A program made the position numbers and the translations under genes. A DNA stretch of 42,520 nucleotides from an uncultured Prevotella sp. (GTDB lineage Bacteria > Bacteroidota > Bacteroidia > Bacteroidales > Bacteroidaceae): positions 1 to 42,520 of the forward strand of contig CALUGX010000011.1 in assembly GCA_944320285.1 (NCBI GenBank). The letters run 5' to 3'. The stretch's first letter is position 1, and every line of letters begins with the position of its first letter. Under the pieces are notes generated by a model that saw only the letters and a list, made by a program, of their open reading frames with translations, was not told the DNA's origin and searched no databases. This document shows positions 7,313 to 15,450 of this stretch, piece by piece.

Positions 7313-8422
7313 TTAATTATTATTGGCGCTTTTCGCTTTCGGAATATTAAATCTTGTCTTCTCGCTGTCATCACGTTTCTCATGATACAACTTTGGCAGC
7401 GGGTTGGCAAGTGGCTCGTCGTATTCAGCACGATGGCGGAACACATCCAAAGCCAAATAAACCGCCTCGCGGAAGGAACTTTCGTCGGCTACGTTTTTAC
7501 CTGCTATCTCATACGCCGTACCATGATCCGGAGATGTGCGCACAATAGACAATCCGGCGGTGAAGTTTACGCCTTCGCCACGATCGAGAGCCTTGAACGG
7601 AGCAAGGCCTTGATCATGGTACATGGCAAGCACGCCGTCGAACGACTCATAACCGCCACTGGCGAAAAAACCGTCAGCCGCATACGGACCGAAAGCATAT
7701 ACGCCTTCTTCAGAAAGCTCCTTGACCGCCGGAGCGATAATCTCTTGCTCCTCTGTGCCAAGCAGACCGCCATCGCCGGCATGGGGATTGAGCGCAAGTA
7801 CTGCTATGCGTGGGTTGGAAATGCGGAAGTCACGCTTCAACGACCCGTTGAAAATCTTAGCTTTCTCAATTATGTTTTCTTTTGTTATTGCTTGCGCAAC
7901 ATCTTTTATCTGCAAATGTGTTGTAACAAGGGCCACACGCATAATATCATTGAGTAATATCATCAGCGACTGCTTGCCGTCTCCGGCCTTTTCCTCAAGA
8001 TATTCCGTATGGCCGCAGAAGTGGAAGTCATCGCCTTGTATGTTGTTCTTATTGATCGGAGCTGTCACAAGAACGTCAAACAATCCCTTCTTATAATCCT
8101 CCATAGCCCTGTCAAGAGCTTTGAGCGACGCCATACCTGCTTCTTTCGACGGACTGCCGAGCTCGACCTTGACCTCCTCTTCAAACGTTGTAAGAAGGTT
8201 CAGCTTACCTTGATGTGCGTCTTCAGCCGAATTGATTATCGTAAAATTAGCTTGTATGCCGAGAGCGTTACGATGATAAGCCGCAACCTTGGGCGAACCG
8301 TAGATGATGGGAGTACACAATTCAAGCATTGCCGGGTCGGCAAAAGTCTTAAATATGACTTCATATCCTATGCCATTAGTGTCTCCGTGGGTTATCGCCA
8401 CGCGTATTTTCCTGTTTTCCAT
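7313..8422 (-). CDS. pdxA: 4-hydroxythreonine-4-phosphate dehydrogenase PdxA
   Basis: PdxA oxidises 4-phosphohydroxy-L-threonine with NAD+ in the DXP-dependent pathway to pyridoxal 5'-phosphate, in the cytoplasm. The 369-residue product carries the family marks: the start VAITHGDTNGIGYEVIFK (about residues 8-25), the metal-binding histidine regions CGHTEYLEE, LNPHAGDGG and AMYHDQGLAPFKAL, and the end segment SPDHGTAYEIAGK. It is a little longer than the E. coli enzyme because of a charged C-terminal tail. It lies downstream of the DUF4837 gene on the same strand after a 295-bp gap. Confidence 0.95.
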   Translation of the reverse strand: MENRKIRVAITHGDTNGIGYEVIFKTFADPAMLELCTPIIYGSPKVAAYHRNALGIQANFTIINSAEDAHQGKLNLLTTFEEEVKVELGSPSKEAGMASLKALDRAMEDYKKGLFDVLVTAPINKNNIQGDDFHFCGHTEYLEEKAGDGKQSLMILLNDIMRVALVTTHLQIKDVAQAITKENIIEKAKIFNGSLKRDFRISNPRIAVLALNPHAGDGGLLGTEEQEIIAPAVKELSEEGVYAFGPYAADGFFASGGYESFDGVLAMYHDQGLAPFKALDRGEGVNFTAGLSIVRTSPDHGTAYEIAGKNVADESSFREAVYLALDVFRHRAEYDEPLANPLPKLYHEKRDDSEKTRFNIPKAKSANNN

Positions 8423-8717
8423 TGTTTTTAATGTTTTAATAATAATGATGTTATATCGTCAAGAAAGCATCGCGCAATTTTTACGTCTGCTTTCCCGTTT
8501 TTTCCATATTATCACTTCTCTACTTTCCAACCTTATTAGAGGAACTGTTTTGAATTTCTACAAAAAGTTTTTCTTGGCTTGATGTATTCGTTTTCGTGTG
8601 TGCTTTTGGTGATTTTTGGTCCTTTCTGCTTCTGCTCTTCGTCAGATAGCCCGCTTCTTCCTCATCATAGAAACAGAAATGCCTCAAAAACTCATTCCAA
8701 ATCATCGCACGATAAAT
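8423..8717. other. Gap between pdxA and the DUF4837 gene
   Basis: 295 bp of T-rich plus-strand sequence. A 61-codon minus-strand frame (8520-8705) is open but has no recognisable family, no clear start signal and a Lys/Ser-rich product, so it is not called. No promoter or hairpin of good quality is seen. Confidence 0.4.
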
Positions 8718-9689
8718 TCAAAACAGTTTCTTACTTTTAACCTTCTCAACCGTGTACAACGCTGCCTCCGTTTGCCTTATAAGATTGCGTTTTTTCATGC
8801 CGGGGGCATATATGAACGCTTCTGCGACCACAACGCGCCGACCGACCGTGTCAACCATCGAATGCGAAACGAACGGCCCCCCCATTGCGTCACCGTGCAT
8901 TTCCCACAACCCGCGGCATATCATCACCGTGCGTCCTTTCTCTTTCGCAAATCCGGCAGTAACACTGCTACGCACCGTCTGCATATACATTCCTTGGCGT
9001 TCACCGGGAATATTGGCCTTCATCACGCTGTCGCGAACGGCCAATGCACGTGTTGCATCGAGGTGAAGTCCCGGATATGAATACACACATAAGTTTTTCA
9101 TTCCACTTGCTGCGTTATTTGAAAACCATAAGAAGTTCTCCCCGTGCTTACCTGCCTTCATGTCGGCAGGTATCTTGATATCATAACCAAACATCCTGCG
9201 AACCTTGGCTGATGCGTCATCATTGTAAGCACCGGTGAGCCTGGAAACCTCGACGTTCATCTCAGCACGTGTCAGCAAACCTGAAACCTGACTGGCAACA
9301 ACGGGCAACGCCCGGCTGAAATCGTGAAACGACGGTGCATTGACGTACACCACCATTTGTGGCTTCGCCCACACGTTCTTTTCATACCTGACACGGACTG
9401 CCGTAAAAAGGCCGGCATCAATGTTTACGATTATAATGTTACGCGCAAGCCTTAAACTTTGCCCGAAACCTACGCTGTCTGTCAAAGACAAATCAAACAT
9501 CGGTTCACCTTGTGGCAGCCCCGGCGTGTTTTTTGACAATTCGTCTTTCAACAAACACCCTACTCCATTCTCCGCCACAAGCAGCACTTCGTATGGCCGT
9601 CCGCCGCTTTTCGGCAACATAGAGCTTTGTCCTTCACAAGAGCACAACACTGCAACCAAGCACAAGAGACACACCACTACAGTCCTCAT
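8718..9689 (-). CDS. DUF4837 family lipoprotein
   Basis: A 323-residue exported lipoprotein of unknown function, conserved in Bacteroidota. The N-terminus is a short signal with lipobox (AVLCSC, Cys near residue 18). The body starts GGRPYEVLLVAENG and continues with LSLTDSVGFGQSLRLARNIIIVNID, a pattern I recognise from DUF4837. The start ATG overlaps the rlmN stop in an ATGA arrangement (9686-9689), so the two genes are translationally coupled. No enzymatic residues can be pointed out. Confidence 0.8.
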   Translation of the reverse strand: MRTVVVCLLCLVAVLCSCEGQSSMLPKSGGRPYEVLLVAENGVGCLLKDELSKNTPGLPQGEPMFDLSLTDSVGFGQSLRLARNIIIVNIDAGLFTAVRVRYEKNVWAKPQMVVYVNAPSFHDFSRALPVVASQVSGLLTRAEMNVEVSRLTGAYNDDASAKVRRMFGYDIKIPADMKAGKHGENFLWFSNNAASGMKNLCVYSYPGLHLDATRALAVRDSVMKANIPGERQGMYMQTVRSSVTAGFAKEKGRTVMICRGLWEMHGDAMGGPFVSHSMVDTVGRRVVVAEAFIYAPGMKKRNLIRQTEAALYTVEKVKSKKLF

Positions 9690-10720
9690 GCCCCGGAACC
9701 TTTCTTAGCCGTGCTGAGTAGTCCGCAAGCGGCATATATGTCTTGTCCACGACTCGCCCTGATGGTTGTAAATATGCCATGACTTGTAAGGTAATCACGC
9801 AAAGCCTCCATGCGGGCATCGTCAGCACCGCGCAGATCCACACCCGGTATCCGGTGGAAACGTATCAGATTGATACGGCAGTCAAGCCCCTTCAACAGCT
9901 TAACTATCTCACGGGCATAAGTCGGCGAATCGTTCAATCCTCCGAAAACAATATACTCAAATGACAGGCGCCGCTGATGGCTGAAATCATAACCGCGCAA
10001 CATCTCCACCACCTCGGCTATCGGCATAGCCTTCTCGGCCGGCATCAGCATGGCGCGCTGCTCGTGGATGGGGGAATGCAGACTTATGGCAACGTGGCAC
10101 TCGCTTTCCTCGATGAACTGCCTCAACTTATTCTTCAATCCTACGCTGCTTACAGTAATACGTTTCGGGCTCCAAGCATATCCCCATGAGGCTGTCAATG
10201 CTTCTGTGGCGCGCAACACATTGTCAAAGTTGTCCATTGGCTCTCCCTGCCCCATGAACACGATATTCGTAAGCGTGTCACGTTCAGGCAGCGAGTATAT
10301 TTGGTTAAGGATATCCGCCACGGTCAGGTTGCCTTCAAATCCCTGCTTACCTGTCTGACAAAACAAACAGTTCATCTTACACCCCACTTGCGATGAGACG
10401 CAAAGCGTGGCGCGGTCGTTTTCAGGGATATACACAGTTTCGACAAACTTGCCTGACGCCGTTGGAAAAAGATATTTCACCGTGCCGTCCACAGACTGTA
10501 CCCTGTCTATCGGGGGCAAACAGCCTATTGCATATTCAGCCTTCAGCTTCTCACGGTTTGCTTTCGATATATCTGTCATTTCGTCTATCGAGGCCGCGTG
10601 CTTCACATAAAGCCATTTGGCAATCTGCCCGCCAGCAAACTGCGGCATTCCAAGTTGCTTGGCTATGTCTTTAAGCTCAGCCAACGACATTCCCAACAAA
10701 GGCGTTTTGTTATCTTTCAT
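9686..10720 (-). CDS. rlmN: Dual-specificity 23S rRNA (A2503-C2)/tRNA methyltransferase RlmN
   Basis: A radical SAM enzyme that methylates C2 of A2503 in 23S rRNA and A37 in some tRNAs. The 344-residue product has the cluster motif CKMNCLFC (Cys 114, 118, 121), the upstream Cys 107 in LCVSSQVG, and the C-terminal Cys in DIYAACGLLS (about 332) that carries the transferred methyl group in the mechanism known from E. coli. GEPMDNFDNVLRA is also typical. I chose ATG 10720 over the TTG at 10732 because the product then starts like the family. A strong promoter lies 25 bp upstream and the gene leads an operon with the DUF4837 gene. Confidence 0.95.
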   Translation of the reverse strand: MKDNKTPLLGMSLAELKDIAKQLGMPQFAGGQIAKWLYVKHAASIDEMTDISKANREKLKAEYAIGCLPPIDRVQSVDGTVKYLFPTASGKFVETVYIPENDRATLCVSSQVGCKMNCLFCQTGKQGFEGNLTVADILNQIYSLPERDTLTNIVFMGQGEPMDNFDNVLRATEALTASWGYAWSPKRITVSSVGLKNKLRQFIEESECHVAISLHSPIHEQRAMLMPAEKAMPIAEVVEMLRGYDFSHQRRLSFEYIVFGGLNDSPTYAREIVKLLKGLDCRINLIRFHRIPGVDLRGADDARMEALRDYLTSHGIFTTIRASRGQDIYAACGLLSTAKKGSGA

Positions 10721-10744
10721 TACGTTGCGCAATTATTCAAAATG

Positions 10745-10776
10745 CAAAGATAGTGCAAGTTGGGCGAAATACAAAA
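10745..10776 (-). promoter_or_regulatory. Promoter of rlmN
   Basis: TTTTG (10776-10772), a 19-nt spacer and TATCTTTG (10752-10745) on the minus strand form a near-perfect Bacteroidota promoter. It supports the ATG at 10720 as start. Confidence 0.8.
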
Positions 10777-10826
10777 TAAAAGTTAGTCACTGTCACTTTT
10801 ATTTACCATAAAAGCTAAAAACTAAA

Positions 10827-10859
10827 CAGTCAGACAAGAACAAAAGCCTTATCTGACTG
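10827..10859 (-). terminator. Terminator of the FimB/Mfa2-like lipoprotein gene
   Basis: CAGTCAGA and TCTGACTG form an 8-bp stem, extended inside by AAG/CTT. On the minus strand it is followed by TTTAGTTTTTAG, and it lies 12 bp beyond the lipoprotein stop. Confidence 0.75.
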
Positions 10860-10870
10860 CTTAAATACGC

Positions 10871-12259
10871 TTATTTATTAGCGAATTTCATAGTTGTAAA
10901 AGCTCGAAGTATAAACTGTGACGAATTTGCCAAAGGGCCACCGCTCAATGTGATCCAATTCTTTGTATCCATAGCTGCAACATTTCCATCTAATGTCTCA
11001 TAATAATAATAAATACCACCGCCAATTACAAAAGGCGTACCCCCAATGGATGCAAGAATATCATCAAGCTCTGATGATATCTGCCCTTCTTTGTCTTTTT
11101 CTTTAATAAACGCCAAATCTGACTCATTTGGCAAACGCCAACCGTCTACGCCATCTACTGCAATTTCTTCAATTGCATTCTCAACCGCAGTTTTGATAGA
11201 CTCTTGGTCTCCTTCTGTAAAATCTAACTTACTAATTGATTTTGGTGTCATCAAAGTTACAACCGTATTATTACCTTCCACCTCACTTCTTAAGACATAA
11301 CACCCCATATAAGTGGAACCAGGCATCGGCGCATCGCCCGTAACCTCTCCGCCTTGCGTATCATCTCCGCCGGGCACTGTTTCTTCGCTTCCGGCTTTGC
11401 CAAAATCGAACACGACGTTCTTTGTGCCTTCCCACGTTTCACCGATTATCTGCCCTTTCATTTCCACGCCGTCGCCGGTATATGTTCCGCTGATATTCAC
11501 TTTATAGTTAGCCTCCAGATTTTCCGTGCATGAATATGAATAGCTTTGCACCTTGCCGTTCGCCGTAAACGAGACTTTCACCGTTGCCGCCGCGGCTGCC
11601 GCGAGCATATAAACGCCGGCGTCGTTTTTCCATGTGCCTGTCTCGCCTTCACGTGTAAGGTTCAGCGTATAACTGCCGCCCGTACCCGAACAAGTGCCGT
11701 CGAGCAGCAAGTTTTCATACAGCGGACTTAACGTAACCGAGACTGCCGTCACGCTGCCCGGCACATTATTTATTGTCACATTTTCAAGCATCATCACCTT
11801 GCGCTCAAGCGAGAGCGTCAGCGTGTTTTCCTCGCCGTATCCTAGCGTCACCGCGTTGCTTGCCGCCATAAGGTCGCCGTGCTCCTGTCCTGCCTTTAGG
11901 ACTATTGCCGTCTCTTTCGTGGCGTTCTCTTTCGTCGGCAGTTCATAAGTTTCGGCATCGGCCCCCGCAATGGCATAGACGTGATAGCTTCCTTCGGGCA
12001 AAGCTATCCTCAGTTCGTCGGCATCCGAAGTGATTGTCGCAACGTCCACACAGGCGTCGTCCCCGTTGAAAACATATACGTTAACAGGATAACTTACCTT
12101 GGCCTCCCCGTCTACCTGAGCCATTGCCGCACGGGTGCGGATTACGAGCGTGCTGTTGGCTTCGGCACCGCCAAAGCCTTCGTCTTCGGCAAATTTTTCA
12201 CAAGATACAAACGTCATTGCCACAATTAGCAGACAATAAAAGAATAATGTTTTTTTCAT
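10871..12259 (-). CDS. FimB/Mfa2-like surface lipoprotein
   Basis: A 462-residue lipoprotein with signal peptide and lipobox (FVSC, Cys about residue 20). The N-terminal half resembles the FimB/Mfa2 group of Bacteroidota fimbrial accessory proteins: the stretch VYVFNGDDACV is followed by LPEGSYHVYAIAGAD (about residues 90-104). The middle is beta-rich with an Ala run, and the C-terminal third (GWRLPNESDLAFI, about residue 386) resembles Fibrobacter/DUF1566-like modules that occur at the end of such proteins. No fimbrillin gene is adjacent, so a role as fimbrial anchor or tip is uncertain. A -7-like box is present upstream and a terminator follows, so it is probably monocistronic. Confidence 0.6.
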   Translation of the reverse strand: MKKTLFFYCLLIVAMTFVSCEKFAEDEGFGGAEANSTLVIRTRAAMAQVDGEAKVSYPVNVYVFNGDDACVDVATITSDADELRIALPEGSYHVYAIAGADAETYELPTKENATKETAIVLKAGQEHGDLMAASNAVTLGYGEENTLTLSLERKVMMLENVTINNVPGSVTAVSVTLSPLYENLLLDGTCSGTGGSYTLNLTREGETGTWKNDAGVYMLAAAAAATVKVSFTANGKVQSYSYSCTENLEANYKVNISGTYTGDGVEMKGQIIGETWEGTKNVVFDFGKAGSEETVPGGDDTQGGEVTGDAPMPGSTYMGCYVLRSEVEGNNTVVTLMTPKSISKLDFTEGDQESIKTAVENAIEEIAVDGVDGWRLPNESDLAFIKEKDKEGQISSELDDILASIGGTPFVIGGGIYYYYETLDGNVAAMDTKNWITLSGGPLANSSQFILRAFTTMKFANK

Positions 12260-12289
12260 CGTTTTTTAATTTAAGTAGTTAATTTATAA

Positions 12290-12297
12290 CAAAGTTA
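12290..12297 (-). promoter_or_regulatory. -7 box upstream of the FimB/Mfa2-like gene
   Basis: TAACTTTG on the minus strand, 31 nt from the ATG at 12259, fits the -7 consensus. No convincing -33 box is seen. Confidence 0.4.
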
Positions 12298-12468
12298 AAA
12301 CTATTTATTTAATCACGGAATAATAAATCAAAAAAATTTATTCATTCGGTTGGAAACCTTGCACAAATTAACATAAATTATTACAATTCAATAACTGCAA
12401 GCAAAAAAATGACACAACAAACCCAATATAAAAAACAGCTAATTTACAGAAATGTCAACAAAAAACGT

Positions 12469-12476
12469 TATCTTTG
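12469..12476 (+). promoter_or_regulatory. -7 box of the Rpn-family nuclease gene
   Basis: TATCTTTG fits the -7 consensus and places the transcription start near 12482. This excludes the upstream ATG at 12409 as translation start. Confidence 0.55.
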
Positions 12477-12507
12477 CATTATTCTTAATAACGTAAACTC
12501 TAAGCAT

Positions 12508-13380
12508 ATGAGATACCTTAACCCAAAAGCCGACCTTACTTTCAAGAAAGTGTTTGGCGAACATCCCGACTTGCTCATCAGTTTCCTTAACGCCTTACTT
12601 CCTTTTGACTCGGCCGAAGAGGAGATTGAGAGCTTGGAATATCTCAATCCAGAGCTCGTGCCGCACAATCCACTCAGAAAGGACAGCATCGTTGATGTAC
12701 GATGCAAGGACAAGCGGGGACGGCAATTCATCGTGGAAATGCAAATGATGTGGACATCAGCATACAAGCAACGAGTGCTGTTTAATGCTTCGAAGGCATA
12801 CGTCAGTCAGCTGGATAAAGGCGGCGATTATGAACTGCTGCAACCCGTATATTCTCTGAACCTCGTGAACGATACATTCTCTGACAGCACAAACTATTAC
12901 CATGACTTCCGCATAGTGGAAATCGCAGAAACCAACGAAGTAATCGAAGGCCTACGCTTTATCTTCATCGAACTGCCTAAGTTCACGCCGCGCAACTATG
13001 GCGACAAAAAGATGCAAGTGCTATGGTTACGGTATCTGACAGAGATTAACGAGAAAACTCGTGAAGTGCCAGAAGAACTACGCGATAACCCCGAAATCAA
13101 CAAAGCCGTGACGCAACTTGAAGAGTCTGCCTTCAGCGACGCGCAGCTCCTCGGTTATGATCGCTTCTGGGACATGGTGAGCACTGCAAAGATGCAAATT
13201 AGCAATTCGCGCCGTGAAGCACGTGAGGAAGGCTGGAAAGAAGGACGGGAAAAAGGCTGGAAAGAAGGACGGGAAGAGGAACGCATAAAAACTGCACGCA
13301 GCCTGAAACAACTCGGAATAGCGGCCGACATAATAACGCAAGCCACGGGCCTCACAGCTGAAGAAATCAACAGTTTGTAA
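12508..13380 (+). CDS. Rpn family / PD-(D/E)XK nuclease family putative transposase (PF12784)
   Basis: A 290-residue member of the Rpn-like recombination-promoting nuclease family, proteins often annotated as putative transposases and frequent in multiple copies in Bacteroidota. The N-terminus RYLNPKADLTFKKVFGEHP is diagnostic. The nuclease motif is visible as Asp 63 in IVDVRC and Glu 77/Gln 79 in VEMQM. The C-terminal end carries a short repeat (GWKEGRE twice) and a helical tail ending LTAEEINSL. Start ATG 12508 is chosen because the -7 box is at 12469-12476. A clear terminator follows. No terminal inverted repeats flank the gene, so mobility is not demonstrated. Confidence 0.88.
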   Translation: MRYLNPKADLTFKKVFGEHPDLLISFLNALLPFDSAEEEIESLEYLNPELVPHNPLRKDSIVDVRCKDKRGRQFIVEMQMMWTSAYKQRVLFNASKAYVSQLDKGGDYELLQPVYSLNLVNDTFSDSTNYYHDFRIVEIAETNEVIEGLRFIFIELPKFTPRNYGDKKMQVLWLRYLTEINEKTREVPEELRDNPEINKAVTQLEESAFSDAQLLGYDRFWDMVSTAKMQISNSRREAREEGWKEGREKGWKEGREEERIKTARSLKQLGIAADIITQATGLTAEEINSL

Positions 13381-13407
13381 GCTGTATTTCTGCCTTAATA
13401 TTCAAAT

Positions 13408-13450
13408 AGGTAGGTACTTAAAAATCAAAAGTACCTACCTTGTTTTTATT
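13408..13450 (+). terminator. Terminator of the Rpn-family gene
   Basis: A perfect 12-bp stem AGGTAGGTACTT/AAGTACCTACCT with a 9-nt loop is followed by TGTTTTTATT, 28 bp after the stop codon. Confidence 0.9.
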
Positions 13451-13607
13451 ACAAACATCCATTAAATAAATAGCCACACCATTTACGGCAGTTTATCATC
13501 TTATCCCCAAATGTGACAAATTCATTTCGAGGACTATTTGACATCACTTTATGACTTGTTGTCACCTTGTTTTATTCCAATATCTGTCCTTTCACAAATT
13601 AAACTGA

Positions 13608-13615
13608 TAACTTTG
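13608..13615 (+). promoter_or_regulatory. -7 box upstream of the small peptide gene
   Basis: TAACTTTG, 39 bp before the ATG at 13655. The -33 region is not convincing. It would drive the peptide gene and the lipoprotein behind it. Confidence 0.45.
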
Positions 13616-13654
13616 CCACGAAATATGAAGTTATAAAAAAGAAAGGACTAATTG

Positions 13655-13846
13655 ATGAGAAAAAAGTATGTAAAGCCAACACTAAATTTGGTTGAATGGA
13701 AATTCCAAGACCCGATTTGCCAGTCTGTATGTCAAATGAGCAGTAAATGTATTACATCTGAAACAGGGCGTGTCAACGTTTCAATGAACAATTTTAACGG
13801 TTCATTAGATTGGCACGACTTTAATGAAACACAAAAAATTCAGTAA
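13655..13846 (+). CDS. Small peptide, 63 residues, function unknown
   Basis: A short gene with a good AAAGGA site 8 nt before the ATG. The product starts MRKKYVKPTLNLVEW, like the many small Bacteroidota proteins that begin with a KKY(V/I)KP box and have unknown function; some lie beside surface lipoproteins. It has three Cys (residues 23, 27 and 33 region, ICQSVCQMSSKC) and a polar Asn/Ser-rich C-terminal part. No signal peptide or membrane segment is evident. It is 16 bp before the AT-rich lipoprotein gene and about 1.3 kb before the PqqD-like gene, both on the same strand. It could be a precursor peptide for the module to the right, but this is speculation from position and size. Confidence 0.65.
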   Translation: MRKKYVKPTLNLVEWKFQDPICQSVCQMSSKCITSETGRVNVSMNNFNGSLDWHDFNETQKIQ

Positions 13847-13862
13847 ACAAACATTTTAGATT

Positions 13863-15059
13863 ATGTACAAAATTAAGTTTTTATATGTCGTGATGGCAGT
13901 ATGTTTAATTACATTTTCATCGTGCAACAATGATGATGTTATTGAACCGGATGCCAATATGGAGTACGCATTCACTATAGGTCTTTCAACAATTGGCGGT
14001 TCTAACAATTCATCATCAACGCGTATTATTGATGATGTAGGTGCTTTCACCGCTGATTATGATGCTGCATATGTGTATATGCACTCTGTATCTGATAAAA
14101 ACAAATATGTACGCTTACCTATTCAAAATGATTGCCCTGATTGTGCAAGTGGAAAATGTTTTAAATATTTTTTCTGTAAAAATGATAATGGGACTTACAC
14201 CATACGTTCTACAGATGGAAATGAAGCAACATTCGGAATAGACGAGGAAATATATTTCTCATCTGAACAAGATGAATCATGGACAGGGAAAAACGTTGAC
14301 GCCTCCCCCATTACAGGACAAAGTATACTTGTCAGAGACGAAAACAAAAACAAGGAAATATTCAGAAGTGATGGTAATTATACTCTTCAAGACGTTTTTG
14401 ATTTAGGTCTTAATGGAACTCTCCTTATGAAAAGAATGTGTTCTGCCTTTAGAGTATATTTCTTATTTACTGATTTAGATGAACCGCTTATAAATACACC
14501 AACAGCCCAACAGTATTATATTAGCCCTGAAAATTTTGAAAAAGAAGTAGGAGAAAATCCATATAATTTTTCAGGAAAATTATATATAGGTCCGTACTTC
14601 TGTGATGAATACAATATAAATACCGGTGAAGTAAACTATGCCGATGAGCACACGAATGGATATTATGTTACAAACGAACAAAAATATGTTCCATTTACTG
14701 ATGTAACTTATTCTCGTACAGAGGGCACTGTAACCCAAACTTTTATGGGATATGGAGTATCAACAGCTAATGCAGAATATTTGGTGACGCCATATGATGT
14801 TAATAAGGAAAGTAATTTCACTTTCTATGCATTTATCAAAAACAACACGAATACCCCAGAAAGTGACGATGGCTCAAAATATGTTTCCTATTCATGGGAC
14901 TCTGTGCCTGAATTTAATACAACACAGGTTATCGTGATAATATACAACATAAGAGAACTTGCAAAAGCATTCAACACAACAAACAAAACACGGTGTATGG
15001 AAAAAGAACCTGGTAAATTAGACATTAAACCAGTTAAAGTGTTTTATTATAAAGAATAA
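13863..15059 (+). CDS. Predicted surface lipoprotein, unknown family, AT-rich
   Basis: A 398-residue exported lipoprotein: hydrophobic signal, lipobox ITFSSC (Cys about residue 21), then NNDDVIEPD. I do not recognise a domain. The protein is rich in Asn, Asp, Tyr and Ser and looks beta-rich; a Cys cluster CPDCASGKC lies near residues 90-100. Its size and start resemble fimbrillin-like lipoproteins of the phylum, but no motif proves this. Base composition is clearly richer in A+T than the genes on either side, with many AAT, TAT and AAA codons, suggesting acquisition by transfer. It is probably co-transcribed with the 63-residue peptide; a terminator follows. Confidence 0.75.
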   Translation: MYKIKFLYVVMAVCLITFSSCNNDDVIEPDANMEYAFTIGLSTIGGSNNSSSTRIIDDVGAFTADYDAAYVYMHSVSDKNKYVRLPIQNDCPDCASGKCFKYFFCKNDNGTYTIRSTDGNEATFGIDEEIYFSSEQDESWTGKNVDASPITGQSILVRDENKNKEIFRSDGNYTLQDVFDLGLNGTLLMKRMCSAFRVYFLFTDLDEPLINTPTAQQYYISPENFEKEVGENPYNFSGKLYIGPYFCDEYNINTGEVNYADEHTNGYYVTNEQKYVPFTDVTYSRTEGTVTQTFMGYGVSTANAEYLVTPYDVNKESNFTFYAFIKNNTNTPESDDGSKYVSYSWDSVPEFNTTQVIVIIYNIRELAKAFNTTNKTRCMEKEPGKLDIKPVKVFYYKE

Positions 15060-15084
15060 AATAACTTCATAATAATCAAAAAGA

Positions 15085-15126
15085 AAAAGGTTGCGCCATA
15101 CAATAGGGGCGTAACCTTTTCTTTTT
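15085..15126 (+). terminator. Terminator after the AT-rich lipoprotein
   Basis: A 13-bp stem with one G-U pair (AAAAGGTTGCGCC with GGCGTAACCTTTT), loop of 10 nt, then TTTTCTTTTTC. It separates the lipoprotein from the PqqD-like gene only 17 bp further on, so the latter may depend on read-through or a promoter I cannot see. Confidence 0.85.
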
Positions 15127-15142
15127 CTAATACGAATCAAAT

Positions 15143-15424
15143 ATGAAAGTGAAAATTAAAGACGGCCTGCTGATAAGAGACATCGCGGGTGAACACGTGG
15201 TGATTGACGCCGGCGAGGGGGTTGATTTCTCGAAAATGGCGATGGCCAATGACACGGCGGTAAGCATAATAAAAGCCATGCAGCAAGGTTTGTGCACGGC
15301 TGAAGAACTAGCCAAGCGGCTGTCAGACGAATACGAGGTTACGGAAGAAGAAGCCCTTACTGACGTTAAGGAACTGCTGGCCGAAATGGAGAGGCAGGGA
15401 ATATTAAGAAAGGTAAAAAGGTAA
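15143..15424 (+). CDS. PqqD-like protein (RiPP recognition element)
   Basis: A 93-residue protein with the full PqqD fold pattern: a three-strand start (VKIKDGLLIRDIAGEHVVIDAG), then helices with AMANDTAVSIIKAMQQ, the TAEELAKRLSDEYEV segment and the end DVKELLAEMERQGIL. PqqD and related RiPP recognition elements bind leader peptides and present them to modifying enzymes. In proteobacterial exopolysaccharide clusters PqqD-like proteins occur with PF14907 nucleotidyltransferases, and one of these is encoded 4 kb away. The gene converges with the peptidase-ABC fusion, 26 bp apart. No radical SAM, lasso cyclase or transglutaminase-like gene is present, so the partner enzyme is unknown. Confidence 0.85.
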   Translation: MKVKIKDGLLIRDIAGEHVVIDAGEGVDFSKMAMANDTAVSIIKAMQQGLCTAEELAKRLSDEYEVTEEEALTDVKELLAEMERQGILRKVKR

Positions 15425-15432
15425 AGAAGTAA

Positions 15433-15448
15433 AAAGGTAGATACCTTT
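15433..15448. terminator. Short hairpin between convergent genes
   Basis: AAAGGT-AGAT-ACCTTT lies in the 26-bp gap between the PqqD-like gene and the ABC transporter gene. The stem is weak (6 bp), so a role in stopping transcription from both sides is only possible. Confidence 0.35.
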
Positions 15449-15450
15449 AT

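Noticed and set aside
8520-8705. 61-codon open frame between pdxA and the DUF4837 gene
   Set aside because: No recognisable product and no ribosome binding site; Lys/Ser-rich composition is typical of chance frames.
12409-12507. Longer N-terminus of the Rpn-family protein
   Set aside because: The -7 box lies inside this segment, and the family begins at the later Met.
12508-13380. Complete insertion sequence around the Rpn-family gene
   Set aside because: No terminal inverted repeats or target duplications were found at its borders.
15143-15424. Lasso peptide or PQQ gene cluster
   Set aside because: No asparagine-synthetase-like cyclase, transglutaminase-like peptidase or pqqE/pqqC gene is present in the window.
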